Below, in pieces: positions 38,701 through 46,788 of a stretch of 64,000 bases of DNA; within the stretch, counting starts at the first letter, position 1, and each line of letters opens with the position of its first letter. A program made the position numbers and the translations under genes. Location of the stretch: positions 1 through 64,000 of the forward strand of contig CALAJN010000005.1 in assembly GCA_937922675.1 (NCBI GenBank), given 5' to 3'. Under the pieces are notes generated by a model. The model was given only the letters and a program-made list of their open reading frames with translations, made no database searches and was not told where the DNA came from. The DNA is from an uncultured Granulosicoccaceae bacterium (GTDB lineage Bacteria > Pseudomonadota > Gammaproteobacteria > Granulosicoccales > Granulosicoccaceae).

Positions 38701-39241
38701 CATCCGCACTGTCACGGATCTCGAATCGAACGTTAGGCTGAAGATCCTCCTCATCCTTGGTATCGATCGTCCATCCAGACACCTCGTAGGTTCCGCCTGC
38801 CGTCAAGCCGGAAATAGTGCGCCGATAGAATTCACCCGGCTCGAAATCAGCGTTGACAGCCAGATAACGACCATTGACATCATCAACAGTCAGGTCTTCT
38901 GTAATTGACCCGCTGGCCCACATCCAGTAACCCAAACTCTCGTTTGGTATCGTGATGGCGTACTCGCCATCCTGTATGACGTTGGACCCACCCCGAAATC
39001 TGTACGATGTAAACGGTGTGGAAACACGTGAGGTGCCCGTACCAAAGTCTTCGGTCAGAAAATTGACCTCTACTGTCGTGCCGTCTGCGACGCCGTCATT
39101 ATTGGCATCAGCGTCAGCCTCGACTGCATCGGGGATCCCATCATTGTCGATGTCGCCAGGCGCCGCGTAGGCCACCTGTGCGCTGAGCGTGAGCGTGACG
39201 AGCCCAAGTGCACAAAGGTTTACGTCTCTATTGATAGCCAT
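35705..39241 (-). CDS. large secreted thrombospondin-type-3 repeat protein with C-terminal sorting tag
   Basis: A 1178-residue exported protein. The frame is open to 39373, but ATG at 39241 starts a clean signal peptide (LCALGLVTLTLSAQVAYAAP). A globular beta-sandwich-like region (about residues 55-230, ending GNDLAIDDIVF) precedes some nine hundred residues of Asp-rich repeats of the form DSDNDGIPD, typical of calcium-binding thrombospondin type 3 repeats. A PPVVE linker interrupts them near residue 840. The C-terminus has Cys in SACSIGAG, then RDPLLPLL, a hydrophobic helix, and RRR. This resembles a tripartite sorting signal of the JDVT-CTERM kind, as I recall it. Surface attachment or release after proteolysis is likely. 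No partner protease is in the window. Confidence 0.85.
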   Translation of the reverse strand: MAINRDVNLCALGLVTLTLSAQVAYAAPGDIDNDGIPDAVEADADANNDGVADGTTVEVNFLTEDFGTGTSRVSTPFTSYRFRGGSNVIQDGEYAITIPNESLGYWMWASGSITEDLTVDDVNGRYLAVNADFEPGEFYRRTISGLTAGGTYEVSGWTIDTKDEEDLQPNVRFEIRDSADAIVEFTDVDVTTEQVWTQGTVFFKSLDGGDVDLVLRNNQAGGIGNDLAIDDIVFDLILLDTDGDEIPNNEDADSDGDSIPDAIEGATDSDNDGVPNYLDLDSDNDGIPDTAEARNSGVDVDDDGVVDDYDVDQLGGVDADGDGVDDSVEASVITDTDNDGTPDYLDIDSDNDGLADTFEAGGVDANSDGIIDDFADDNNDGLDDATAASALPLEDFDGDSLEDYRDTDSDDDELPDSLEAANGAVDTDNDSHWDHLDLDADNDGVSDFEEGRFNSGNALDTDGDDTPDYLDLDSDDDGILDIVESGGTDSTGDGVVDSFSDADDNGMHDASDGSLGPDTDGDLTPDLRDTDSDGDGIPDSFEAGDDPSNPSNTNTNSDPDFRSDDSDGDGIPDAVEAGADPSNPVDTDGDGTRDFLDTDSDNDGIPDGLEGTTDTDGDTVSDYLDTDSDGDTILDSLEAGDDPTAPLDSDADNVPDFLSLDSDNDGISDALEVGADPANPLDTDRDTELDFRDKDSDNDGIPDSIEAGSDPTNPADTDEDETPDYRDLDSDDDGIPDMVEAGADPESPVDTDADGTPNYRDLDTDNDGLSDSAEAGLDPTDPVDENNNGVADYLEFTESQPPVVEPPVVEPPVVEPPVVEPPAAASDSDGDGIPDSVEGIADGDNDGVPNFIDIDSDNDGLLDSDEVGPDPEAPRDTDNDGIADFIDVDSDNDGLTDVAEAGGTDMDGDGVVDAFFDGNGDGHDDNTAANPHPDPDSDGDTIKDRRDLDSDNDGLPDTWESAGTEVDLNGDGYLDDLIDANGDGLADNIIANTIVDTDGDGFSNHLDLDTDGDGLLDVSEAGGDDLNGDGIGDAWTDSDGDGLVDAIDVDVTGGEDVDGDGIDDFADTDFVLLSDEDGDGIADIFDPDYLGTGFFPVTASNEPVRAENLNDENNNGVIDVLEARESTDGAIVRTGLSGSACSIGAGPGSRDPLLPLLGLFATAMVALRRRMPKGRKDT
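36780..36839 (-). repeat. four tandem 15-base units coding for a PPVVE linker
   Basis: Four near-identical 15-base units (36780-36794, 36795-36809, 36810-36824, 36825-36839) encode repeated PPVVE. The first three differ by one base. They join two blocks of calcium-binding repeats, so copy-number change would alter only linker length, in frame. Confidence 0.85.
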
Positions 39242-39390
39242 CGATAACAAACCAGAATTCGTTTTCAATGCGAAGCCGTTGACGCATCCGCGCAGCAAGG
39301 CTTCACTTGCCATGTATGAGGAAGTCTGGGAGCCGTCCCAACAGTCATCTGAAGGGGCTATCGGCCAGTTCACATATTTCCTGAGAGGTG

Positions 39391-39405
39391 TGTCAAATTA
39401 TGACA
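39391..39405. promoter_or_regulatory. palindrome upstream of the repeat-protein gene
   Basis: TGTCA (39391-39395) and TGACA (39401-39405) flank AATTA in the 266-base gap upstream of the start at 39241. It is an operator-like site for an unknown regulator, 150 bases from the start codon. No other clear element is seen in this gap. Confidence 0.3.
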
Positions 39406-39507
39406 AGCGGGCGGGTGTTGTCGAGATCGTGATCAGCACTGCGCTGCAAGGCCTGAACCTGTTTTCGGTTACCGGTTAGCCGGGCTTTGAGAAGGGTCTG
39501 ACAAGAC

Positions 39508-40062
39508 TTACCACATCAGGTCATCCGGCACGTCGTAGCCTGCATAGGGGTCATCAGCATCGACTACAGATTCATCCTTGTGGTTCATCAGCACCACACG
39601 CGCAGCATCGCGCTCAGCGACCTTTTTTGCGACTGGGCGCGGCACAATCTCGTAGCGAGGCTCCTGCTCGAGACTATCACCTAGCCTCACGATAGCCAGA
39701 CGTCCAGCCACCAGGGCCGCGCGATCATCCGATGTCAGGTGCAATGTCCGAATGCGGGAGTCGTCGGTAAAGCCGAATTCGTTATCCCCGCGCTCGACAA
39801 CGCGATTGAGATCCACCAGCTGGACGATCTGCGCCTGGATGGCGCGCGCTTCTGCCGCCTCCTGACGTTCACGATTCAAGGCGCGATCACGTGCCTGCTT
39901 GGCAACCTCTGCTTCGCGCGCCAGCCGCGTCGCCTCCTCTTCGATCACCACGCCGCGCTGAGCCTGCTTGCGCTTGTGATCCTGTGATCGTCGGGCCTTG
40001 GCCGCTTGCTTGGCATTGGCAAGACCGGCTTGCCTGAGTTGATCCTGCAGTGACTTGCCCAT
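39508..40062 (-). CDS. DUF2058 (YaiL-like) protein
   Basis: A 184-residue cytosolic protein. I use ATG at 40062 (MGKSLQDQLRQAGLANAKQA), which matches the family; the frame is open 18 codons further upstream. Residues about 15-85 are a long, highly charged coiled-coil segment rich in Lys, Arg, Glu and Ala. The C-terminal domain contains RIRTLHLTSDDRAALVAGRLAIV and RYEIVPRPVAKKVAERD. The function of the family is not known. It is a marker of gammaproteobacteria. It stands alone between two minus-strand neighbours. Confidence 0.88.
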   Translation of the reverse strand: MGKSLQDQLRQAGLANAKQAAKARRSQDHKRKQAQRGVVIEEEATRLAREAEVAKQARDRALNRERQEAAEARAIQAQIVQLVDLNRVVERGDNEFGFTDDSRIRTLHLTSDDRAALVAGRLAIVRLGDSLEQEPRYEIVPRPVAKKVAERDAARVVLMNHKDESVVDADDPYAGYDVPDDLMW

Positions 40063-40215
40063 GGGGTTCTCGGCAACAGACGGGGAGTACAAGACTAGCA
40101 AAGTGGGTGTCACCACACGTATGCACGCGGCAAATGGTGATCAATCCGGGATCAAGCAGAAAACTGTATGTCCATACTGCCTTGTTGACGCCCTTTGCAG
40201 CGATCGCCCGAATCC

Positions 40216-41841
40216 CTACGGTACCTCGAAGATACGCGATAAAAAAAGGCGGATATCCTGCATTGGCACACTCTCAAGCTCACTGTCAGGCACCATGCCA
40301 TTGCTGAAGCTGGCCTCCGGCAGGCGAGACAGTAGCGCCTCATCATTGCTGATGATATGAATGGGAACATCGGCGGTCTTGCCCCAGCCGTCAATGATTG
40401 ATGCGGGCTGATGATCGCCGATGACGATGATCAGGGCATTATCGGCATAGCGCGCGGCGTATTCGGTAGTCACCTGCAGACTGTAATCAAGCGAGCGGTT
40501 GTACAGCACCTGAACACCCGCGCGGTCTTTCCATACGATGGGTGGTTCATCTCGCTGACTGCCATCAAACACACGACCGTCATCGATAGCGTCCCACGGC
40601 ACGATATTAGCGATCGGTGTCCAGGGGACATGCGAACTGATCAACGCGACTTCTGCCATCAAGGGCTTGTCTGTGCGTTCTCGTAATTGTTGCAGTGCAT
40701 GCAGCGTGTATTGATCAGGCATGGTCACCCAACCAAAGGGCTCGCCCTCATAGCCAAGAGTCCTCGAATCAAGCGTTGTGTCAAATCCGTACCAAGCGCC
40801 CTCTGGCCATGCAAGCTTTATGGCAGGCATCAGGCCTGCGGTGTGCCAACCTGCTCGCGCAAACAGGCGATTCAGCGATACGCGCTCCGAACTGATCAGC
40901 CGATCAAAACGCGCTTGATTGTCAACGAGTAGCCCGGACATGAATGTCGCATGCGCCAGCCAGCTGCGTCCGCCGCGAATGGGTGACTCGACCCACCCGC
41001 TGCGGCGCGACAGACCGGCATCGGCCAGTTCGGCATCACTTTGCGCCAGTCGCGGCAGAGCTGTTGAGCGCATTGGCTCCAGATCAATGAAACTGCGTCC
41101 ATAGGACTCGACAAAAAGAATCAGCACATCGCGTTCAGCAATGGCTGTAAAAGCAGGCGCTGTGACGTCGAGCACTGGATCCTCAGCGAGTGCTCTGACA
41201 AACTCGGTCTGATCCTGTATCGATGCGTACATGTTCTGCACACGCCACCGCGCTTCAGTTGGCACGCCACCCGAGACAGGCCAGTCTTGCTCCATGAGAT
41301 GCTCGGCGATGAGTACGGCACCGATACAGACCAAGAGTGCGAGGCTCGCGTTGGTCAATCGTCGACGATACGGGTCCAAAAGGTGTGACAGTGCCTTGAG
41401 GCTGACGCTGAGTAGCCACACGATGCTTGCGACGATCAACGCCAGCACGACAACAGCGAGTGCCGCTTGACCGCGCCCGACCGAAGACGATGCCAGATTC
41501 CAGCCATCCCCCAGAAGGTGCCACTCAACGAGTGGACTGAATCTGCGATCAAACGCGATATAGGAGCCGACATCGGCAAGGCGCAACAACACGAGTAGCA
41601 ACAAGAACGCGACGAGCAGCAAGCGGAACGCTTTGTTGAATCCGCCAGGCAACAGCACTATCGCCAGGATCACCAAAGGAAGCTCCAGCGGCAGCACCAA
41701 CAAGGATTGCAGGTTGAATTTGTCCGGGTGCGCAGGCAGCACCAATGCAAGCCACACGAGCAGGGGACCAAGCCACCATGCAGTGAACCCGGGTCCTGTC
41801 TTGCTTGTTGCAGCTCCCACTGCGGCTACTGGTTGACTCAA
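40216..41841 (-). CDS. membrane-bound sulfatase / phosphoglycerol-transferase-like protein
   Basis: A 541-residue inner-membrane enzyme of the alkaline phosphatase superfamily. The N-terminal about 185 residues contain four or five helices (LLVWLALVLPAHP, LPLVILAIVLLPGG, LLLVAFLLLLVLL). The periplasmic part begins near 235 with ILFVESYGRSFIDLE, where a Ser or nearby hydroxyl residue would be the nucleophile. It continues with LISSHVPWTPI and the metal-binding IVIGDHQPAS. The architecture resembles LTA-synthase-like phosphotransferases. It overlaps the FkbM methyltransferase by 4 bases, so a shared role in a cell-envelope glycan or lipid is inferred. Confidence 0.85.
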   Translation of the reverse strand: MSQPVAAVGAATSKTGPGFTAWWLGPLLVWLALVLPAHPDKFNLQSLLVLPLELPLVILAIVLLPGGFNKAFRLLLVAFLLLLVLLRLADVGSYIAFDRRFSPLVEWHLLGDGWNLASSSVGRGQAALAVVVLALIVASIVWLLSVSLKALSHLLDPYRRRLTNASLALLVCIGAVLIAEHLMEQDWPVSGGVPTEARWRVQNMYASIQDQTEFVRALAEDPVLDVTAPAFTAIAERDVLILFVESYGRSFIDLEPMRSTALPRLAQSDAELADAGLSRRSGWVESPIRGGRSWLAHATFMSGLLVDNQARFDRLISSERVSLNRLFARAGWHTAGLMPAIKLAWPEGAWYGFDTTLDSRTLGYEGEPFGWVTMPDQYTLHALQQLRERTDKPLMAEVALISSHVPWTPIANIVPWDAIDDGRVFDGSQRDEPPIVWKDRAGVQVLYNRSLDYSLQVTTEYAARYADNALIIVIGDHQPASIIDGWGKTADVPIHIISNDEALLSRLPEASFSNGMVPDSELESVPMQDIRLFLSRIFEVP

Positions 41842-42590
41842 AAACCGCGTTCTCGCTGGCGGGCGTACAAATCTCCAGAGCGACCGGAGGCTGAGGCGTG
41901 CTCAATCAAGGGGCGAATTGCCGAGGCGGCTACCCATTCGGTCAGCTCAAACCGATGCGTCTCTCCAGACACAAAGTTGTACTCTGCTTCGCCGTGTGCC
42001 TCCACTCGGTCGATGCATTGCCACAGTATGTCAAGCGCCGCTGGTAAAAACTCAACGGCGACCAACGCGATCGGTTGCGAACAACCGGCGAGTATCTCCG
42101 CCTCAAAGCCCTCTACGTCGATCTTCAGAAAATCCGGGCGGCCGTATTGCTCGATCAGCCGGTCTATGGTGGTCACGGGCACGTCGATACTCTTGTCCCA
42201 CTCCACTTGCTCAAATCCTGCTGACTGCTCTACCTGATCGATCCACTCGCTTGAGAGCGTCGAGACCGTTGGGTGTCGACTGGATATCTGCAGGCTGGCC
42301 TGTCCCTCCTGCGCACCCACCGCTGCGATCACAAGCTCAACACGCGGATTGTCACGAAACAACCAGCCAAGCCACCGAGCGAAGACCGGTTGTGGCTCGA
42401 TGGCAACAGCTCGCCCGCCTATCGACAGCACAGAGCGGCTCCGACTGCCTACGTGAGCGCCTACGTCAAACATCAACGCATCCTGCGGGAGCAGATCACG
42501 GTAGAAGCGCTTGAGTGCAACACGCCGCCACGGTAGCGCATAGTAGGTCAGCAAGGAGCGGAGCAGGCCGAGCAAGGCGGTGAAGGTCAC
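41838..42590 (-). CDS. FkbM-family SAM-dependent methyltransferase
   Basis: A 250-residue enzyme. It has the SAM-binding motif FDVGAHVGSRSRSV, then AVAIEPQP, and the family motif PDFLKIDVEGFEAEILAG near residue 152. FkbM members O-methylate sugars or polyketides. Its stop overlaps the start of the sulfatase-like gene (ATGA), which supports a joint envelope-modification role. No glycosyltransferases are in view, so the acceptor is unknown. Confidence 0.88.
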   Translation of the reverse strand: MTFTALLGLLRSLLTYYALPWRRVALKRFYRDLLPQDALMFDVGAHVGSRSRSVLSIGGRAVAIEPQPVFARWLGWLFRDNPRVELVIAAVGAQEGQASLQISSRHPTVSTLSSEWIDQVEQSAGFEQVEWDKSIDVPVTTIDRLIEQYGRPDFLKIDVEGFEAEILAGCSQPIALVAVEFLPAALDILWQCIDRVEAHGEAEYNFVSGETHRFELTEWVAASAIRPLIEHASASGRSGDLYARQRERGF

Positions 42591-42726
42591 GAGGCGTTTT
42601 CCAGAGTGGTCGTGAACACAGGGCTCGTAAGAGCGAGGTTTTCGATAGTCATGGACGCTACGAGATTGGCGGCTACGCGGACCTCTTTGGTCCAGCGGTT
42701 ATCGAGTCGACTACGTTGATTGCGGC

Positions 42727-43488
42727 TCAGGACCTGAGCTTGTAGCCGGTCCTGAACATCCACCACACTATTCCCACACACAGGAGCAAGAAGCCCGTGA
42801 TCATCGTCACAGACAGTCCAACCGACACATCCGCCACGTCAAAAAAGCTCCATCGAAAACCCGAGATCAGGTACACCACTGGATTCAACAGTGTGACCTT
42901 CTGCCAGAACTCCGGCAGCATATCGATCGAGTAGAAACTCCCGCCAAGAAAAACCAGCGGCGTTATCACGATCAAGGGGATCAACTGAAGCTTCTCGAAG
43001 TTGTCGGCCCACAGACCGATAATGAATCCGAACAGACTGAAGGCAATACAGGTGACCAACAAAAAAGTCACCATCCACACCGGATGAGCAATGCGCAGAT
43101 CAACAAAAAAAGCGGCCGTGATCAGGATGATTGTCCCGATGATCAAGGACTTGGTAGCCGCCGCGCCCACATAGCCAAGAATGATCTCAAAGAACGACAA
43201 AGGGGCACTCATCACCTCGTAGATCGTACCGGTGAATTTCGGAAAGAAGATCCCGAACGATGCGTTACTGATGCTCTGTGTCAACAGGGATAACATCATC
43301 AGCCCCGGTACGATGAACAGGCCATATTCAACGCCTCCGACAGACTCGATACGGGAGCCTATAGCGCTGCCGAATACCACGAAGTAGAGCATCGTTGACA
43401 ACACGGGGGAGACCACGCTCTGCAGGAGTGTCTTGCGTGTGCGTCGCATCTCGTTGATATAGATCGCCTTGACCCCTTCGATGTTCAT
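42727..43488 (-). CDS. ABC-2 type exporter permease (YadH/NodJ type)
   Basis: A 253-residue membrane protein with six helices. Motifs include [33 protein letters not shown], and [20 protein letters not shown] followed by [13 protein letters not shown], typical of two-gene ABC-2 exporters. Its start overlaps the ATPase stop by 4 bases. The exported substrate is not known. Confidence 0.92.
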   Translation of the reverse strand: MNIEGVKAIYINEMRRTRKTLLQSVVSPVLSTMLYFVVFGSAIGSRIESVGGVEYGLFIVPGLMMLSLLTQSISNASFGIFFPKFTGTIYEVMSAPLSFFEIILGYVGAAATKSLIIGTIILITAAFFVDLRIAHPVWMVTFLLVTCIAFSLFGFIIGLWADNFEKLQLIPLIVITPLVFLGGSFYSIDMLPEFWQKVTLLNPVVYLISGFRWSFFDVADVSVGLSVTMITGFLLLCVGIVWWMFRTGYKLRS

Positions 43489-44444
43489 GCCACGCCCTCC
43501 CCGGTCTCGCGATTGCTGGCTACCAGATCAACAAATATGTCTTCGAGTGAGCTTTGCACCGTTGACAGATCCTTCAACTGCAAGCCAGCCTCGTTCAGAG
43601 CTTGCAGCAGCGCGGTGATACCGGTGCGCTCAGCGCGGGTGTCATAGCTGTAAATCACCCTCGACTGATCGCTGCTCAATTCCACATCGAATTCTGCAAG
43701 AGACTCCGGCAGCGAAGAACAGGGTGAGCGCAACTCGATCGACAACTGCTTCTTGCCAAAGCGGGACATCAACGTCGTCTTGTCATCGATTACGAGCAGC
43801 TCGCCATTTGCAATCACGCCAACCCGGTCAGCAATCTCCTCGGCTTCCTCGATGTAGTGAGTGGTCAGAATGATGGTCACCCCATCCTGTCGCAGTTGCT
43901 CAACGATGTCCCACATGTCCTTTCTCAGCTCAACATCAACGCCGGCTGTAGGTTCGTCGAGAAACAGGATGCGCGGCTCGTGTGCCAGTGCCTTGGCAAT
44001 GAGCACGCGGCGCTTCATACCGCCCGAGAGCTGCTGCATGATATTCGTCATCTTGTCACCAAGCGACAGGCGTCCGAGCAGATCAGCGATGTAGTGATCA
44101 TTGCGTGACAAGCCAAACAGGCCCCGGCTCAAGCGCACGGTGTTCTCGACCACATCAAAGGGTGCGATAGCGAGTTCCTGGGGGACCAGGCCAATCAACT
44201 CACGCGTTTTGCGAAAATCCCGACCGATATCAAAGCCTGCCACAGTCACACTGCCAGCGGTAGGCTGAACGAGCCCACAGATCGTTGAGATCAGTGTGGT
44301 CTTGCCAGCACCATTGGGACCCAAAAGCGCCAATATTTCGCCTTCACGCACATCCAGATCAATACCCTTCAAGGCCCTGAATCCATTGGCGTAAGTCTTG
44401 GTCAATCCGCGGATTGAGATGATGGCTGGAGTTTCTGATGTCAT
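43485..44444 (-). CDS. ABC-2 type exporter ATP-binding protein (YadG/NodI type)
   Basis: A 319-residue ATPase. Walker A is [20 protein letters not shown], the signature is [15 protein letters not shown], and Walker B is [12 protein letters not shown]. The C-terminal region, about 80 residues, is typical of drug or polysaccharide exporters. I prefer ATG at 44444; a GTG at 44450 adds two residues. It is divergent from the lipoprotein at 44652 with about 200 bases between them. Confidence 0.92.
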   Translation of the reverse strand: MTSETPAIISIRGLTKTYANGFRALKGIDLDVREGEILALLGPNGAGKTTLISTICGLVQPTAGSVTVAGFDIGRDFRKTRELIGLVPQELAIAPFDVVENTVRLSRGLFGLSRNDHYIADLLGRLSLGDKMTNIMQQLSGGMKRRVLIAKALAHEPRILFLDEPTAGVDVELRKDMWDIVEQLRQDGVTIILTTHYIEEAEEIADRVGVIANGELLVIDDKTTLMSRFGKKQLSIELRSPCSSLPESLAEFDVELSSDQSRVIYSYDTRAERTGITALLQALNEAGLQLKDLSTVQSSLEDIFVDLVASNRETGEGVA

Positions 44445-44466
44445 ACGCACAGTGTGTCATACGCAC
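44441..44466. repeat. 10-base direct repeat at the exporter start
   Basis: TCATACGCAC occurs at 44441-44450 and again at 44457-44466, a 16-base period. The first copy includes the ATPase start codon. A short inverted repeat, ACGCA...TGCGT, overlaps the second copy. It could be a regulator site or a local duplication. Confidence 0.4.
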
Positions 44467-44651
44467 TTGATGCGTGAGGCCTGAAAGTGCATTGATTGAC
44501 GCGCGACGACTGTTCTGGGTAATCTCTGTGCGGATGCGTGCTGTATGGCTGGACGGTAACCGGGTTGTATTCTGATGCGCTGACTCGGTCTGTTCGGCAG
44601 CCGCAGCATTCATCAAAAAACCATACTTCGCTAAACAAGGACGACTGCTAA

Positions 44652-45722
44652 ATGAAAACTCCAGCTAGATTCATACTCAGTGCCGCATTGGTGCTTTCGC
44701 TCACAGCCTGCAGCTCGGGCGGTGATGGCGATGGCGATGGCGATGGCGATGGCGATGGCGATGGCGGAGAAACAGGTGGCGCTGCAACTGGCGCTGGCAC
44801 GACAACGGGCGTTGGCACAACCACGACTGGCGGCACCACCACTGGCGGCGAAGGCACCACCACTGGCGATGAGGGCACCACGACGGGCGATGACATTGAC
44901 CTGAGCGACGCCTCACCCCGAATCAACGTGAGTACGTGCGGCACATTGGCGGTTGCCGACACCACTGCGAGCACGTCGCTGGCGAGTCCGGCACAAATGA
45001 TTGAAGGTCAACTCGTACGCGGTCGCGTCAATCCCGATATCCCGAGCAGCGATACTCAGTACTGGAGCGTCGACCTTGAGGCGGGCTATTACCACATCAT
45101 CGCTGACTCGCAGCGCGTGGACAGAGCAGACAGAAATATATCGCTTGAAGTGAACGAAGTGGACGGTGCTGGAGCCTCACTCAATCAACTGCTTCGTATC
45201 AATGAGGCCGAAATTCGCGCGCGTGAGGCAGAGTTGTTCCTCAACCCGGAGCCACGTACGCTCACCCTGGAGATAACAGCCAATGTCGCCGCCGAGGATT
45301 ACGTGTTCGGCGTATTTGCCAATGGGCGCAGCATCCCATCTCCTTTTTTCGAGGAATGCCCGACGATAACAGACACCAGTGTCGGTACTACTGAAGCATT
45401 TGAGCTTCAGATACTGAATGAAGCGAGTGACGTTGTTTGGTACAGACTGGAGCTTGAAGAGACCAACTACACCATCAATACGACAGGTAGCCGCCAGGAT
45501 GGAGCGGATAGAACCGTACTCGGGATTTTCGATGTCGCCACCGGGTTTGGTGAAACCAGAGACCAAGACAGGATTCAAACAATCAACGAAGCCGGCACTG
45601 TTGTCAGTGGTACCGACGATTTCGATATCAGCGAACCGGGTCCCTACTGGTTGTCTGTTGAGAATCCGTCGATAGATGAAAACCAGAACTTCGAATTCAC
45701 CATAACCGAATCAGTAAACTAG
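44652..45722 (+). CDS. outer-membrane-type lipoprotein with Asp-Gly and Thr-Gly rich linker
   Basis: A 356-residue lipoprotein with signal peptide and lipobox LTAC (Cys20). Next come seven Asp-Gly repeats and a Gly/Thr-rich linker (to about residue 80). The rest is beta-rich and seems to hold two similar modules, each with a segment like YWSVDLEAGYYHIIADSQ or WYRLELEETNYTINTTGS followed by RADR/GADR. These modules resemble the PPC-type beta-sandwich, but I am not certain. No catalytic residues are evident. It is followed by a good terminator. Confidence 0.8.
   Translation: MKTPARFILSAALVLSLTACSSGGDGDGDGDGDGDGDGGETGGAATGAGTTTGVGTTTTGGTTTGGEGTTTGDEGTTTGDDIDLSDASPRINVSTCGTLAVADTTASTSLASPAQMIEGQLVRGRVNPDIPSSDTQYWSVDLEAGYYHIIADSQRVDRADRNISLEVNEVDGAGASLNQLLRINEAEIRAREAELFLNPEPRTLTLEITANVAAEDYVFGVFANGRSIPSPFFEECPTITDTSVGTTEAFELQILNEASDVVWYRLELEETNYTINTTGSRQDGADRTVLGIFDVATGFGETRDQDRIQTINEAGTVVSGTDDFDISEPGPYWLSVENPSIDENQNFEFTITESVN
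44724..44765 (+). repeat. seven tandem GATGGC units
   Basis: Seven perfect copies of GATGGC encode seven Asp-Gly pairs just after the lipobox cysteine. As a hexamer it can expand or contract by slippage without breaking the frame, changing tether length only. Confidence 0.9.
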
Positions 45723-45735
45723 GATTCAGTGCTCG

Positions 45736-45769
45736 AGCTCCGTATCGACATCGACACGGAGCTTTTCTT
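45736..45769 (+). terminator. intrinsic terminator after the lipoprotein gene
   Basis: Perfect 8-base arms AGCTCCGT (45736-45743) and ACGGAGCT (45756-45763) around a 12-base loop are followed by TTTCTT. It lies between the lipoprotein and the convergent cydB stop. Confidence 0.75.
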
Positions 45770-46785
45770 CATGTATAGGCAAGTGGCTTCGCCTTGCCCC
45801 TGAACACGCGATAACTCAGCACCGTATAGCCGACAATCATTGGCAAGGTGAACAGTGTTCCTACCAGGATTATCTTCAACGAGTCGCGCGACGAAGCGGC
45901 GTCGGTGATGCTGACCTGATCAGGCACGATCCACGGCAGAAAGCTCACCGCCAGCCCAAAGAATGACAGCGCGAAAATGGTTACCGTCAAGCCAAAGGGC
46001 AGCCAGCGATAGCGATCGGTAGTCACGTCTTTGAGGTGCTTGAGGCTGACATGCAATGCCCACAAGGAAAGCACCGTCATTACCGGTATGGGTGCAAACA
46101 ACACCACCTCCGGAAAAGCGAACCAGATATCACGTACACGTTCGCTGACAAGAGGTGTGACCAGTGAGACCGTCAAGAGACCAGCAGCGGTGGCAAATAC
46201 CAACCTCGAGGCGATGGCAATCGCTTTTTGCTGAAGCTCACCCTGGGTCTTGGCGATCAACCACGTAGCACCGATGAGCGCATAAGCGGCAGCAACACCA
46301 ACAGCCGATACAAGCGCAAAACCTGCCGCAGCAAATCCTTGCTCAAACCCGAGCACATACGCGCCGAGCATGTAGCCTTGAGAAACTGCGGTCAAAAACG
46401 AGCCCCAGAAAAAGGCGCCATCCCAAAGCGGCTTGCGTGCCGGTGGTACCTTGGCTCGAAATTCAAACGCAACCCCGCGTAATGTCAGCCCGAGCAGCAT
46501 CACCACAACGGGTATATACAGCTCGGACAGCACAATGCCATGCGCCTCCGGGAACGCAACCAACAACAGACCAACAGCTAGCACCAACCAGGTTTCGTTC
46601 GCGTCCCAGAAAGGGCCGATCGAGGAGATCAGCGTGTTGCGCTCCTCGTCGGTGACCGACCGGGACAACAAGCCAACCCCCAGATCGAACCCGTCAAGCA
46701 CGACATAGGCAAAGATGGATACCGCCATCAGGCCCGCAAAGACGTACGGCAGCGGATCACCAAGCAGTTCTGCGGTAGTCGTCAT
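45769..46785 (-). CDS. cydB: cytochrome bd-type quinol oxidase subunit II (CydB/CioB)
   Basis: A 338-residue membrane subunit with about nine helices that supports the heme-bearing subunit I. It has YVVLDGFDLGVGLL near residue 27, SSIGPFWDANETWLVL near 54, and LRGVAFEFRAK near 102. The length near 338 and the sequence type match the shorter cyanide-insensitive (Cio) branch. It begins 3 bases after the cydA stop. The stop abuts the convergent terminator. Confidence 0.92.
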   Translation of the reverse strand: MTTTAELLGDPLPYVFAGLMAVSIFAYVVLDGFDLGVGLLSRSVTDEERNTLISSIGPFWDANETWLVLAVGLLLVAFPEAHGIVLSELYIPVVVMLLGLTLRGVAFEFRAKVPPARKPLWDGAFFWGSFLTAVSQGYMLGAYVLGFEQGFAAAGFALVSAVGVAAAYALIGATWLIAKTQGELQQKAIAIASRLVFATAAGLLTVSLVTPLVSERVRDIWFAFPEVVLFAPIPVMTVLSLWALHVSLKHLKDVTTDRYRWLPFGLTVTIFALSFFGLAVSFLPWIVPDQVSITDAASSRDSLKIILVGTLFTLPMIVGYTVLSYRVFRGKAKPLAYT

Positions 46786-46788
46786 CTG

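Noticed and set aside
35705-39241. Dense short repeats resembling a CRISPR or satellite array
   Set aside because: The periodicity is in-frame coding for Asp-rich calcium repeats; units vary in length and sequence and have no unique spacers.
42591-42726. Small frame between the FkbM and ABC-2 genes
   Set aside because: A 64-codon frame (42587-42781) overlaps both neighbours and has no ribosome-binding site or family match.
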